Below the pieces are notes generated by a model, which saw only the letters and a program-made list of their open reading frames with translations, made no database searches and was not told where the DNA came from. This document shows positions 34,814 to 45,054 of a DNA stretch of 64,000 nucleotides, piece by piece. How positions within the stretch are numbered: the first letter of the stretch is position 1; each line of letters starts with the position of its first letter. Source of the stretch: Pacificoceanicola sp049341065 (lineage in GTDB: Bacteria; Pseudomonadota; Alphaproteobacteria; Rhodobacterales; Rhodobacteraceae); the NCBI RefSeq assembly GCF_049341065.1, contig NZ_JBMPIX010000018.1:1-64000 (forward strand), written 5' to 3'. The position numbers and the translations under genes were made by a program.

Positions 34814-35569
34814 ATGCATCTGGACGTGCAGACCTTACGGGACTTTTATTATCGCAGCGCGCTGGGGCGGGCGGCGCAGAAGGTCATTCGCAACCAGACC
34901 CTTGGATTCTGGCCCGAGGCCAAGCTGAAAGGGCAGACCGTCGCCGGATTTGGCTTTGCGGTGCCGCTTTTGCGCCCGTACCTCAAGGAATCCCGCAGGG
35001 TGATCGCGCTTATGCCTTCGCCGCAGGGGGTTATGCCCTGGCCCGCAGGGATGCCGAACGTGTCCGTCCTGTGCGAAGAGACCCAGTGGCCGATCGAGAC
35101 CGGGCATGTGGATCGGCTGATCCTGATGCACGGGCTGGAGACATCCGAAAAGCCATCCGAGTTGTTGGATGAATGTTACCGGGTTCTGGGGCCAGGGGGT
35201 AAAGCGCTGTTCGTGTTGCCGAACCGGTCAGGGCTTTGGGCGCGTTCGGATGCGACGCCGTTTGGGTATGGGCGGCCCTATTCGCGCGGTCAGCTGGAAG
35301 TGCAGCTCAAGCGGCACGATTTTCTCCCCGAGGCGCATGTCTCGGTGCTGTACCAGCCGCCATCCACGCGGCGGTTCTGGATGAAGACGGCGCCGATGTG
35401 GGAACAGGCCGGGCGCGCCATTCCGGCGGTGATGGCCGGCGGCGTGATGATGGTCGTGGCCTCGAAGCGCTATCCGCCGACTCGCAAGGGACTGGGCGAG
35501 TCGGCGCGGGTTCTGAATCCGCTGGAGGTTCTTACCCCGAAGCCGGGCAAAGTGGCCAAGCCGATCTGA
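34814..35569 (+). CDS. SAM-dependent methyltransferase-like protein
   Basis: A 251-residue protein with an N-terminal helix and a Rossmann-like region (VAGFGFAVPLLRP where motif I would be), VDRLILMHGLE, and the late ECYRVLGPGGKALFVLPN typical of class I methyltransferases. Motif I is degenerate (GFGFAVP rather than GxGxG), so catalytic activity is not assured. It is divergent from gloB, a pairing common in Rhodobacteraceae. Confidence 0.75.
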   Translation: MHLDVQTLRDFYYRSALGRAAQKVIRNQTLGFWPEAKLKGQTVAGFGFAVPLLRPYLKESRRVIALMPSPQGVMPWPAGMPNVSVLCEETQWPIETGHVDRLILMHGLETSEKPSELLDECYRVLGPGGKALFVLPNRSGLWARSDATPFGYGRPYSRGQLEVQLKRHDFLPEAHVSVLYQPPSTRRFWMKTAPMWEQAGRAIPAVMAGGVMMVVASKRYPPTRKGLGESARVLNPLEVLTPKPGKVAKPI

Positions 35570-35624
35570 GCTGGCCGCTGTGCGGCGCTCGCTTTTGCAA
35601 AGCATCGCCCCGCCCACCGTCCCG

Positions 35625-36816
35625 TTACCGCCCGGTGGTCACGGTGATGTTGGACGGCAAGGTGCCGGGCACTGGCTCGAAGGGGGTGGCGGGCCCGCCG
35701 ACAAAGCGCGCCAGTTCCACGCCGTTGCCAACGATCAGGTAGTCGTGCCGGATGCCATAATTCTGAGAGGGATCGGATGCGTTGGGCGCCACGGTAAATG
35801 ACCCCGGCGTTCCGGCGGGCACCACGACGGCGATCTCGGCATCAATGGGCAGCCTGCGCATCAATCATCGCCACGGGCGTGATTGTCAGAGCTACTTCGC
35901 TACCTGCATCGCGTTCGAACACATCCTGACCGAATTGCACGTCCACCGCACTCCCGTCGTGGAAGGCCACGTCGTAGCCGCTGCCCAGCGCACCGACGAA
36001 CACGTCATCGCCTTCTTCACCGAAGGCTTCCATGTGGTCACCGGTGACAGTGAAGCTGTCGTTGCCCGCGCCGCCATAATATGTTGCCAGTGCCGGATTG
36101 TCGCCCGGTTCGGGCACCAGAACCGGTTCGATCGAGCTGATGTAAGGCGTGTCCGCGGGAGCGTCGGCGGCTTCATGCAGGAAGGTGTCATTGCCAGCCC
36201 CGGCCGCAACCTCCGGTGATCCGCCGGCCGTTGTCATCACATTGCTGCCTTCGCTAAGGTTCACCACGGCGCGCCCACCCTCATGGGTGGCAGCGTCATC
36301 CTCATCGCCGAACAGGTCCCCGCATCCGCCACTGTCACGGTCTCGCCGGGCGCGACCGTGAGGAAGGGCAGGTCCTTTCCGGTAACGTAATCATGCAGAT
36401 ACACGTCCTCTGTCGCGAGTGACATGACCCCCGGCAAAGCGATGTCGAAACCGGCCTGCGTGTCAGTCTCGACTTCAACCTAATGGGTTTTGTTTGCAAA
36501 AGTCAGGCCGCCTGGCAGGCCCTGATCGTCGTTGCGGTGTTGGCCAAGCCGGAAGTCCAGAACCAGCTTGTCTTCAACCGGCGTATAGTCCCCGATCGTT
36601 ACCGCCTGCGGCGCGCCCAGCGTGCCATAGGGGTAGGTCGCGACCTCGAAACGGTCTTCGCCGTCACCGCCGGTCATAACGGCCCCGCCATTGTTGTCGG
36701 AGAGGTTCACGCGCAGGGTGTCATCCCCTGGTCCGCCTTCCAAGGTGCATGTGGCAACAGCCGTCATCAGAGCCCATCGTGAACAGACCCGCGAACAGCA
36801 ATAGCGCCAAGACCAT
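35625..36816 (-). pseudogene. Decayed calcium-binding RTX-like protein gene
   Basis: The minus strand carries pieces of one protein split across frames. A signal-like start (MVLALLLFAGLFTMG) is at 36816. A frame shift near 36740-36770 leads to RTX-type repeats (GGPGDDTLR, GGDGEDRFE). An in-frame TAG is at 36480-36482, with the same frame continuing as VEVETDTQAGFD. A shift near 36310-36330 leads to GAGNDTF and GGAGNDSFTV, and another near 35850-35870 to a beta-rich end. Together these would make a protein of about 390 residues, secreted and Ca-binding. Three shifts and a stop argue for a true pseudogene rather than one sequencing error. Confidence 0.75.
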
Positions 36817-37242
36817 TCCATTGATACTCTACGGTACGGTCGCAGATGTGGTCACAGAACGCCATGGATCGGCAGGCATCAAGGGCAGATTCGCGGCGCA
36901 CCCGCGCGCCGTGATTGAAAACGCGCGTGGACGATCGGGCATCTGGCGGCGATCCATGCACGCGAATTCGCACTGATTTGAAGTTTCGGAATCGGTAAAT
37001 CCGCCCAAAACCTCATTTTTTTGTCGTTCAAAAGGTGCACACATGGTCGCACTTTAGCCAAGTGCCTGAAAACAAGAGGTTTAGCGTAAACGTTAAAAGA
37101 GTGTTAGTATGTTGCGACGTGGGATAGGCTCTGCTACATCCGCCGCGATCTATATTGCCTTGGACCTAATCAAGGTGCGACCAAGCCCTCGGCCGCCCGG
37201 GATACCGGTGCGACACGGGGGCATTATATCGGAAGGGTGGAC
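36817..37242. other. Intergenic region before the ATP synthase operon
   Basis: This 426-base gap lies between the pseudogene start and atpH. Short frames on both strands (up to 75 codons) have no recognisable features. The right half should contain the ATP synthase promoter and leader; a TTGCGA at about 37111 followed by GCTACA 17 bases later is a possible -35/-10 pair but is not compelling. No RNA gene, repeat or terminator is seen. Confidence 0.4.
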
Positions 37243-37803
37243 GTGTCTGAATCAGCATCTGTTTCCTCCGGCATCGCCGAGCGCTATGCCACCGCCATCT
37301 TCGGGCTTGTGAAGGACGGTAACGATCTTCCCAAGCTTGAAGCTAATCTTGACGACTTGTCAGCAGCGTTGGACGGCAGTGCCGATCTGCGCGATCTGAT
37401 CAGCTCGCCGATCTATTCGCGGGACGAGCAAGGCGCCGCCATCGTGGCTATTGCCAAGAAAATGGGCCTGATCCCCGCTGTGCAGAATGCGCTGGGTCTG
37501 ATGGCTGCCAAGCGTCGCCTGTTCGTGGTGCCCGCCATGGTGCGCCGCCTGCGCGAGATGATCGCGACAGAAAAGGGTGAAGTGACCGCAGATGTGGTTT
37601 CGGCGCAGGCCCTGACCGCGGACCAGTCCAAGAAACTTGCCGAGACGCTCAAGGCCCAGATCGGCAGTGACGTCAAAATCAATGCGACCGTTGATGAAAG
37701 CCTCATCGGCGGTCTTGTCGTTAAGGTGGGCTCCAAGATGATCGACACGTCGATCCGCGCAAAGCTCAACTCCCTCCAGAATGCAATGAAAGAGGTCGGA
37801 TAA
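37243..37803 (+). CDS. atpH: ATP synthase F1 subunit delta
   Basis: A 186-residue peripheral-stalk subunit. It has the N-terminal helical bundle GIAERYATAIFGL and the C-terminal INATVDESLIGGLVVKVGSKMID strand that contacts the b-subunits. GTG 37243 is preferred to GTG 37237 because GGAAGG ends at 37236 and would be too close to the latter. First gene of the five-gene F1 operon; the F0 genes (a, c, b) are absent here, as usual in alphaproteobacteria. Confidence 0.95.
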   Translation: MSESASVSSGIAERYATAIFGLVKDGNDLPKLEANLDDLSAALDGSADLRDLISSPIYSRDEQGAAIVAIAKKMGLIPAVQNALGLMAAKRRLFVVPAMVRRLREMIATEKGEVTADVVSAQALTADQSKKLAETLKAQIGSDVKINATVDESLIGGLVVKVGSKMIDTSIRAKLNSLQNAMKEVG

Positions 37804-39342
37804 ATGGGTATCCAAGCAGCAGAGATTTCTGCGATCCTGAAGGACCAGATCAAGAACTTCGGCATGGACGCCGAAGTTGCCGAGGTCGGTCGCGTGCTTT
37901 CCGTCGGTGACGGTATTGCCCGCGTCTATGGCCTCGACAACGTTCAGGCTGGCGAGATGGTCGAGTTCCCGGGTGGTATCATGGGAATGGCCCTGAACCT
38001 GGAAACCGACAACGTCGGTGTGGTTATCTTCGGTTCCGACCGGGACATCAAAGAAGGTGACATCGTCAAGCGCACCAACTCCATCGTGGACGTTCCTGCC
38101 GGGAACGAACTGCTGGGCCGCGTTGTTGACGGTCTGGGCAACCCGCTGGACGGCAAAGGCCCGCTGAACGCGTCCGAGCGCCGCGTGGCAGACGTCAAGG
38201 CGCCGGGCATCATCCCGCGTAAATCGGTGCACGAGCCGATGGCAACCGGCCTCAAGGCTGTGGACGCCATGATCCCGATCGGCCGTGGCCAGCGCGAGCT
38301 GATCATTGGCGACCGTCAGACCGGCAAGACTGCCGTTGCTCTGGACGCGATCCTGAACCAGAAGTCCTACAACGAAGCCGCTGGCGACGATGAAGGCAAG
38401 AAGCTGTACTGCATCTACGTTGCCATCGGTCAGAAGCGTTCGACCGTTGCGCAGCTGGTGAAAAAGCTCGAAGAAACCGGCGCCATCGATTATTCGATCG
38501 TCGTTGCGGCAACCGCATCCGACCCGGCCCCCATGCAGTTCCTCGCGCCCTACGCCGCGACCGCCATGGCCGAGTTTTTCCGCGACAATGGCCGTCACGC
38601 CCTGATCATCTATGATGACCTGTCCAAGCAGGCCGTGTCCTACCGCCAGATGTCCCTGCTTCTGCGTCGCCCGCCGGGCCGCGAAGCTTACCCGGGCGAC
38701 GTTTTCTATCTTCACTCGCGCCTGCTGGAGCGTTCGGCAAAGCTGAACGAAGACAATGGCTCGGGCTCGTTGACGGCTCTGCCGATCATCGAAACCCAGG
38801 GCGGCGACGTTTCGGCCTTTATTCCGACCAACGTGATCTCGATCACCGACGGTCAGATCTTCCTCGAAACCGAACTGTTCTATCAGGGCATCCGTCCTGC
38901 CGTGAACACCGGTCTGTCGGTTTCGCGCGTTGGCTCCTCGGCTCAGACCAAGGCGATGTCTTCGGTTGCTGGTCCGGTGAAACTGTCGCTGGCTCAGTAC
39001 CGCGAAATGGCGGCCTTTGCGCAGTTTGGTTCTGACCTCGACGCCGCAACCCAGCAGCTGCTGAACCGTGGTGCGCGTTTGACCGAGCTGATGAAGCAGC
39101 CGCAGTATTCGCCGCTGACCAACGCCGAGATCGTTTGTGTGATCTATGCCGGCACCAATGGTTATCTGGACAAGATTTCTGTCGGTGATGTTGGCCGCTT
39201 TGAAGCTGGCCTGCTGGCACACCTGCGCGGCAAGAACGCTGACCTTCTGAATGATATCGAAACCAACGATCAGAAGGTGAAGGGCGAGTTGGCCGACAAG
39301 ATCAAGGCAGCACTCGACGATTTCGCCGCCGACTTCGCGTAA
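37804..39342 (+). CDS. atpA: ATP synthase F1 subunit alpha
   Basis: A 512-residue non-catalytic nucleotide-binding subunit with the beta-barrel start, Walker A GDRQTGKT at 169-176, SVHEPMATGLKAVDAM and the signature PAVNTGLSVSRVGS. It forms the alpha3beta3 hexamer with AtpD. Its ATG follows the atpH stop directly. Normal length. Confidence 0.98.
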   Translation: MGIQAAEISAILKDQIKNFGMDAEVAEVGRVLSVGDGIARVYGLDNVQAGEMVEFPGGIMGMALNLETDNVGVVIFGSDRDIKEGDIVKRTNSIVDVPAGNELLGRVVDGLGNPLDGKGPLNASERRVADVKAPGIIPRKSVHEPMATGLKAVDAMIPIGRGQRELIIGDRQTGKTAVALDAILNQKSYNEAAGDDEGKKLYCIYVAIGQKRSTVAQLVKKLEETGAIDYSIVVAATASDPAPMQFLAPYAATAMAEFFRDNGRHALIIYDDLSKQAVSYRQMSLLLRRPPGREAYPGDVFYLHSRLLERSAKLNEDNGSGSLTALPIIETQGGDVSAFIPTNVISITDGQIFLETELFYQGIRPAVNTGLSVSRVGSSAQTKAMSSVAGPVKLSLAQYREMAAFAQFGSDLDAATQQLLNRGARLTELMKQPQYSPLTNAEIVCVIYAGTNGYLDKISVGDVGRFEAGLLAHLRGKNADLLNDIETNDQKVKGELADKIKAALDDFAADFA

Positions 39343-39354
39343 GGAGATAAGGCA

Positions 39355-40236
39355 ATGCCAAATCTCAAGGACCTTAAAACCAGGATCGCGTCGGTCAAAT
39401 CGACCCGCAAGATCACCAAGGCCATGCAGATGGTCGCGGCTGCAAAATTGCGCCGCGCCCAAGATGCGGCCGAAGCGGCCCGCCCCTACGCGGACCGTTT
39501 CAATGGTGTGATGGCGTCGTTGGCCGCTTCGGTCGGCACAAGTGACAGCGCGCCCCGGCTTTTGGCCGGGACGGGCAAAGACGATGTGCAGTTGCTCGTC
39601 GTGATGACTTCTGAACGTGGGCTTTGCGGTGGCTTCAACTCGAACATCGTGAAGCTTGCCAAGCTGAAGATCGAAGAGCTGCGCGCGGCTGGCAAGACGG
39701 TCAAGATCCTGACTGTCGGCAAGAAGGGCCGCGAACAGCTGAGACGGGAGTATGGCAATCTGTCCATCGGCCACGTCGATCTGAGTGATGTCAAGCGCGT
39801 CGGCTACGGCAACGCTCAGGACATCGCGCGCGATATTCTGGCCCGTTTCGACAACGGTGAGTTCGACGTGGCGACGATTTTCTACGCCAAGTTCAACTCG
39901 GTCATCAGCCAAGATCCGACAGCCATGCAGATCATCCCCGCCGCTTACGAAAGCACCGGCGAGGAAGACCAAGGTGCCTCGACGCTCTATGACTATGAGC
40001 CGAGCGAAGAGGAAATCCTTGCCGATCTGCTGCCGCGCGGTGTCGCGACTCAGATTTTCTCGGCTCTGCTCGAGAATGGCGCTTCTGAACAGGGTGCCCG
40101 GATGTCGGCCATGGACAACGCAACGCGCAATGCTGGCGAAATGATCGACAAGCTGACCATCCAGTACAACCGTTCGCGTCAGGCCGTCATCACGAACGAA
40201 CTGATCGAAATTATCTCGGGCGCCGAGGCGCTCTAA
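39355..40236 (+). CDS. atpG: ATP synthase F1 subunit gamma
   Basis: A 293-residue rotor subunit. The N-terminal coiled coil reads MPNLKDLKTRIASVKSTRKI, the centre has ERGLCGGFNSNI, and the C-terminal coiled coil has MDNATRNAGEMIDKLTIQYNRSRQ. It turns inside the alpha3beta3 ring and couples proton flow to ATP synthesis. AAGGAGAT precedes its ATG. Normal length and place in the operon. Confidence 0.97.
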   Translation: MPNLKDLKTRIASVKSTRKITKAMQMVAAAKLRRAQDAAEAARPYADRFNGVMASLAASVGTSDSAPRLLAGTGKDDVQLLVVMTSERGLCGGFNSNIVKLAKLKIEELRAAGKTVKILTVGKKGREQLRREYGNLSIGHVDLSDVKRVGYGNAQDIARDILARFDNGEFDVATIFYAKFNSVISQDPTAMQIIPAAYESTGEEDQGASTLYDYEPSEEEILADLLPRGVATQIFSALLENGASEQGARMSAMDNATRNAGEMIDKLTIQYNRSRQAVITNELIEIISGAEAL

Positions 40237-40252
40237 GAACCGGAGACGATTA

Positions 40253-41677
<1,425 letters not shown>

Positions 41678-41690
41678 CTCAACCCAGTCG

Positions 41691-41709
41691 GGGGGCCGCT
41701 GTGGCCCCC
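41691..41709 (+). promoter_or_regulatory. Intercistronic hairpin between atpD and atpC
   Basis: A perfect 7-bp GC stem (41691-41697 with 41703-41709) with a 5-base loop lies between the atpD stop and atpC. There is no T-run, so it is unlikely to be a full terminator. In ATP synthase operons such hairpins often mark mRNA processing or stability boundaries that lower epsilon output relative to beta (inference). Confidence 0.5.
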
Positions 41710-41729
41710 TGATGTGAAAGGAGTTTCAC

Positions 41730-42164
41730 ATGGCAGAGACAATGCAATTTGATCTGGTCAGCCCGGAACGCAGCTTGCTGTCGACCCGTGTTAAATCGGT
41801 TCAGATCCCTGGTGCGGATGGCGACATGACCGCCATGCCGAACCACGCGCCGACGATCACAACCCTGCGCCCCGGTATCCTCAAGGTGGAAACCGAGAGC
41901 GGGATGGAAGAATTCGTTGTTACGGGTGGTTTCGCGGAGATTGGCGAGAGCCTGTCGGTTCTGGCTGAAAAAGCGCTGCCGCGTTCGGATATGGATCAGG
42001 CGACCTATGAGGCGTTGGTGAAAGAGGCGCAAGACCTTTATCACCAGACCAAGGAAGCCTTTCAGAACGAGCCTGGCCCGGTGGACGATGCGGCCAAGCT
42101 GCTTCAGGACATGGTCGCCGTGGGCACCCACATCGGTCTTGATCCGATGAGCCCATCGTTCTGA
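41730..42164 (+). CDS. atpC: ATP synthase F1 subunit epsilon
   Basis: A 144-residue subunit with the N-terminal beta sandwich (MQFDLVSPERSLLS, GADGDMTAMPNHAPTITTLRPG, FVVTGGFAEI) and a short helical C-terminus. It regulates rotation and links gamma to the c-ring. AAAGGAG precedes the start. Last gene of the operon, ahead of a strong terminator. Confidence 0.95.
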   Translation: MAETMQFDLVSPERSLLSTRVKSVQIPGADGDMTAMPNHAPTITTLRPGILKVETESGMEEFVVTGGFAEIGESLSVLAEKALPRSDMDQATYEALVKEAQDLYHQTKEAFQNEPGPVDDAAKLLQDMVAVGTHIGLDPMSPSF

Positions 42165-42183
42165 GATTGTAGACCTTGAATTT

Positions 42184-42219
42184 AAAAGCCCCGCCCGGGT
42201 CACCGGAGCGGGGCTTTTT
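42184..42219 (+). terminator. Rho-independent terminator of the ATP synthase operon
   Basis: An 11-bp inverted repeat AAAAGCCCCGC (42184-42194) with GCGGGGCTTTT (42208-42218), followed by T and TG, lies 20 bases after the atpC stop. Confidence 0.92.
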
Positions 42220-42420
42220 GTTTATGGGTGCGGGTTATCATATTGAGCGCCTTCGGCGCACAGGATATCGCGGGTCGCGCCTCCGGCGCGATCCGCGGGG
42301 CACGTGGCGCGACCGTGGGCACAACATATCGGCCAAAGGTCTTGGCATTTGCCTTTTGCGTTCCAATTTTTGCCGAAATGACGAAATACTACCTCAAAGG
42401 GAAGGACTTAGAGGGCGCCC

Positions 42421-42771
42421 ATGAAGAAGTATGTCGGATCGCTTATCGGGATTGATCAGGGCAATGACGAGGTGTTCTCGGATTTTGCCAGTGGCGGTGA
42501 TATGTGGACCGGCCACGGATCGCGGGAACGGCGCAAGAAGATCAAGTTCTCGGAACCCTTCCGCTCAATCCCTTCGGTTCAGGTTTCGTTGTCGCTTTGG
42601 GACATGGATCAGGGGGCCAATGTCCGCGCGGATATAGCGGCAGAGATGGTCACCGAAACCGGCTTTGACCTTGTTTTCCGCACATGGTCGGACACGCGGG
42701 TCGCGCGTGTTCGGATGACCTGGATGGCGATTGGCGAGGTGTCGAGCGAGGACGATTGGGAGTTGTACTGA
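42421..42771 (+). CDS. Stand-alone H-type lectin domain protein
   Basis: A 116-residue protein consisting of a single H-type lectin fold: IKFSEPFRSIPSVQVSLSL in the middle and FDLVFRTWSDTRVARVRMTWMAIG near the end, the same pattern as the discoidin/snail agglutinin H-lectin family. No signal peptide, so it may be cytoplasmic or exported by an unknown route. Sugar specificity cannot be read. It follows the ATP synthase terminator and has its own promoter region in a 200-base gap. Confidence 0.7.
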   Translation: MKKYVGSLIGIDQGNDEVFSDFASGGDMWTGHGSRERRKKIKFSEPFRSIPSVQVSLSLWDMDQGANVRADIAAEMVTETGFDLVFRTWSDTRVARVRMTWMAIGEVSSEDDWELY

Positions 42772-42774
42772 TCC

Positions 42775-43257
42775 CTACTGCATCTGGCTTTGCAGACGCT
42801 CCAGAATGATCGGGATTTCATCCAGTGTCAGACGCCCGTGTTCATGCAGGAACGCTTGGATATCGCGCCCGGTGTAACGGCCAACAAGCCGTCCGTCTTC
42901 CTCTACCAGTTTGAGCCGGGAGAGCACGACAGCCCGTTCATGGCAGATAAAGCATTTGTCCTGAAACAGCTGGCCACCGGAATTGATCGCCTCGAAATGG
43001 GCGATCAGCGTGTCGGTTTCCGCAGAGCTGAGCCGACCGTGACCTGCGCCAAGAAGATCGGCGACCAGCTTTCCGGTGGTTTTGCCTTCAAGCCCCGCGC
43101 CGGTCATTGTCATGCTTTCAAAAACGAAATCGCCAGAGTGGGCGCGGTGACAGCCCGCGCAGGCGGATTCGTAAAGCGCATGGGGATCGATATCCTGCGC
43201 ATGCCCTGCTGATGCGGCCGCAAGAAGTGCCGCAGCCATCATGAAATTTTTTGGCAT
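42775..43257 (-). CDS. Secreted diheme cytochrome c
   Basis: A 160-residue protein with a signal peptide ending ASAGHA and two CxxCH heme sites, CAGCH (about 33-37) and CFICH (about 102-106). It should be a periplasmic electron carrier or redox sensor. No oxidase or dehydrogenase gene sits beside it, so its partner is unknown. The gene is convergent with the lectin gene, 3 bases from its stop. Confidence 0.82.
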   Translation of the reverse strand: MPKNFMMAAALLAAASAGHAQDIDPHALYESACAGCHRAHSGDFVFESMTMTGAGLEGKTTGKLVADLLGAGHGRLSSAETDTLIAHFEAINSGGQLFQDKCFICHERAVVLSRLKLVEEDGRLVGRYTGRDIQAFLHEHGRLTLDEIPIILERLQSQMQ

Positions 43258-43345
43258 GGGCGGACCTCACATTTCAGCTTTGCGGAACAATCGGACGAGT
43301 CGATGCGCCAGGCATTGACGCGGATCAACCCGGCGCGAAGCTTTT

Positions 43346-44356
43346 TCAGAGGATGCCTTCGTAGATCGGCCCAAGCGTGTCCGTTTCGAACAATGACGAG
43401 ACCGATGTACCGTTCCAGATGTTCAGGATGCTTTGCGCGAACATCGGCGCCGTCGGAAGGATGCGGATGTTCGGAGCGCTGGCGACGGCTTCAGTGGGTT
43501 GGATCGAATCGGTCAGAACAAGCGATTTCATGACCGAATTGGTCACCCGCTCGACCGCCGGCCCGGACATCACGCCGTGGCTGATATAGGCGTGCACCTC
43601 GGTCGCGCCATGCTCCATAAGCACCTCGGCGGCTTTGCACAGCGTTCCGGCCGTGTCACACATGTCATCGACGATAAAGCATTTCTTGCCGGTCACATCG
43701 CCGATCACGGTCATTTCGGCCACTTCGCCGGGCTTTTCACGGCGCTTGTCGACGATTGCCAGTGGAGCATTGATCCGTTTAGCCAGTTCGCGGGCGCGGG
43801 CCACGCCGCCAACGTCGGGCGAGATCACCATGATATCTTCCATGTTGCCCTTGAACTGGCGCAGGATGTCCAGTGCAAAGATCGGAGAGGCATAGAGGTT
43901 GTCCACCGGAATATCGAAGAACCCCTGAATCTGCGCGGCGTGTAGGTCCAGCGTCAGAACCCGCTCGATCCCTGCTTCGGCGATCATGTTGGCAACCAGC
44001 TTGGCGGTGATCGGGGTGCGGGCCTTGGTGCGGCGGTCCTGACGGGCATAGCCGAAGTACGGGATCACCGCGGTGATGCGGCTGGCCGATGAGCGGCGCA
44101 ACGCATCTGCCATGATCAGCAGCTCCATCAGGTTGTCGTTGGCCGGGTTCGAGGTGCTTTGGATGATGAACATATCCTCGCCGCGGACATTCTCGTAAAC
44201 CTCGACGAAAATTTCCTGATCGTTGAAACGTTCGATGCGAGCATCGACAAGGCCAACGCTCATTCCACGATAAAGCGACATCCGCCGGGCAATCGCCGCA
44301 GCAAGGGGTTTGTTGGCATTGCCCGAGATCAGCTTGGGTTCAACGACGATGGCCAT
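43346..44356 (-). CDS. prs: Ribose-phosphate pyrophosphokinase
   Basis: A 336-residue PRPP synthase with FNDQEIFVEVYENVRG, STSNPANDNLMELL, YFGYARQDRR, the catalytic-flexible-loop region DKRREKPGE, and the PRPP-binding loop VDDMCDTAGTL. It makes PRPP for nucleotides, His and Trp. Slightly longer than the usual 310-320 residues, because of a central insertion around residues 200-225. Single gene, 88 bases from its neighbour. Confidence 0.96.
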   Translation of the reverse strand: MAIVVEPKLISGNANKPLAAAIARRMSLYRGMSVGLVDARIERFNDQEIFVEVYENVRGEDMFIIQSTSNPANDNLMELLIMADALRRSSASRITAVIPYFGYARQDRRTKARTPITAKLVANMIAEAGIERVLTLDLHAAQIQGFFDIPVDNLYASPIFALDILRQFKGNMEDIMVISPDVGGVARARELAKRINAPLAIVDKRREKPGEVAEMTVIGDVTGKKCFIVDDMCDTAGTLCKAAEVLMEHGATEVHAYISHGVMSGPAVERVTNSVMKSLVLTDSIQPTEAVASAPNIRILPTAPMFAQSILNIWNGTSVSSLFETDTLGPIYEGIL

Positions 44357-44454
44357 GGGCGGCAGCTCCGGAGATTGTGAAGGATTCGTAACGTTGCGGA
44401 TCGCTTAGCATGGCCCTAGTTTGCCTTCCAGCATCACGCGCGAAAGGCGACGAC

Positions 44455-45054
44455 ATGGCCCACATTGACTACTTTTTTGCGACTTTGTCGCCCTATGCAT
44501 ATCTTGCAGGCACCGAACTGGAGGATATTGCCGCCAAACATGGCGCAACGATCACATACAAACCGCTGGACATTCTGGCATTGTTTGCGCGCACCGGTGG
44601 CACGCCTCCGGGCGAACGTCATCCCAGCCGTCAGGCCTATCGCGCGCAGGAACTGACACGCCACGCGAAAAAGCGCGGAGTGCCCTTCAACCTGAAACCA
44701 GCGCATTGGCCGACGAACATGGCGCCGTCCTCTTATGCCGTGATCGCGGCGCAAAACGCCGGGGGCGGTGATATGGGCAAACTTTGCCACGCGATCCTGC
44801 GGTCGTGCTGGGCCGATGAAAAGGATGTCGCCGACGATGCGGTGATCCGGGCGTGTCTGACCGAGGCTGGGTTTGATCCTGCGCTGGCCGACAGCGGGCT
44901 GCTGGTCGGGGCCGAGACCTATGCGCGCAATCTGGATGAGGCCGTGGACAAAGGCGCCTTTGGAGCGCCTTTCTACGTTGTCGACACCGGGCAGAATTTC
45001 TGGGGCCAGGACAGGTTGGCCGATCTTGATCAGCACTTGGCGGGCGAGCTTTGA
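44455..45054 (+). CDS. HCCA isomerase/DsbA-like (kappa-GST) protein
   Basis: A 199-residue thioredoxin-fold protein of the 2-hydroxychromene-2-carboxylate isomerase/kappa-GST class: HIDYFFATLSPYAYLAGTEL at the start, the helical insertion, and GAFGAPFYVVDTGQNFWGQDRL near the end. These enzymes use glutathione; the natural substrate here is unknown. The start at 44455 is preferred to the upstream ATG. It overlaps the following hydrolase by one base. Confidence 0.8.
   Translation: MAHIDYFFATLSPYAYLAGTELEDIAAKHGATITYKPLDILALFARTGGTPPGERHPSRQAYRAQELTRHAKKRGVPFNLKPAHWPTNMAPSSYAVIAAQNAGGGDMGKLCHAILRSCWADEKDVADDAVIRACLTEAGFDPALADSGLLVGAETYARNLDEAVDKGAFGAPFYVVDTGQNFWGQDRLADLDQHLAGEL

Noticed and set aside
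42231..42310. GC-rich palindromic stretches upstream of the H-lectin gene
   Set aside because: Short imperfect inverted repeats of the kind expected by chance in GC-rich intergenic DNA; no consistent stem or conserved feature.
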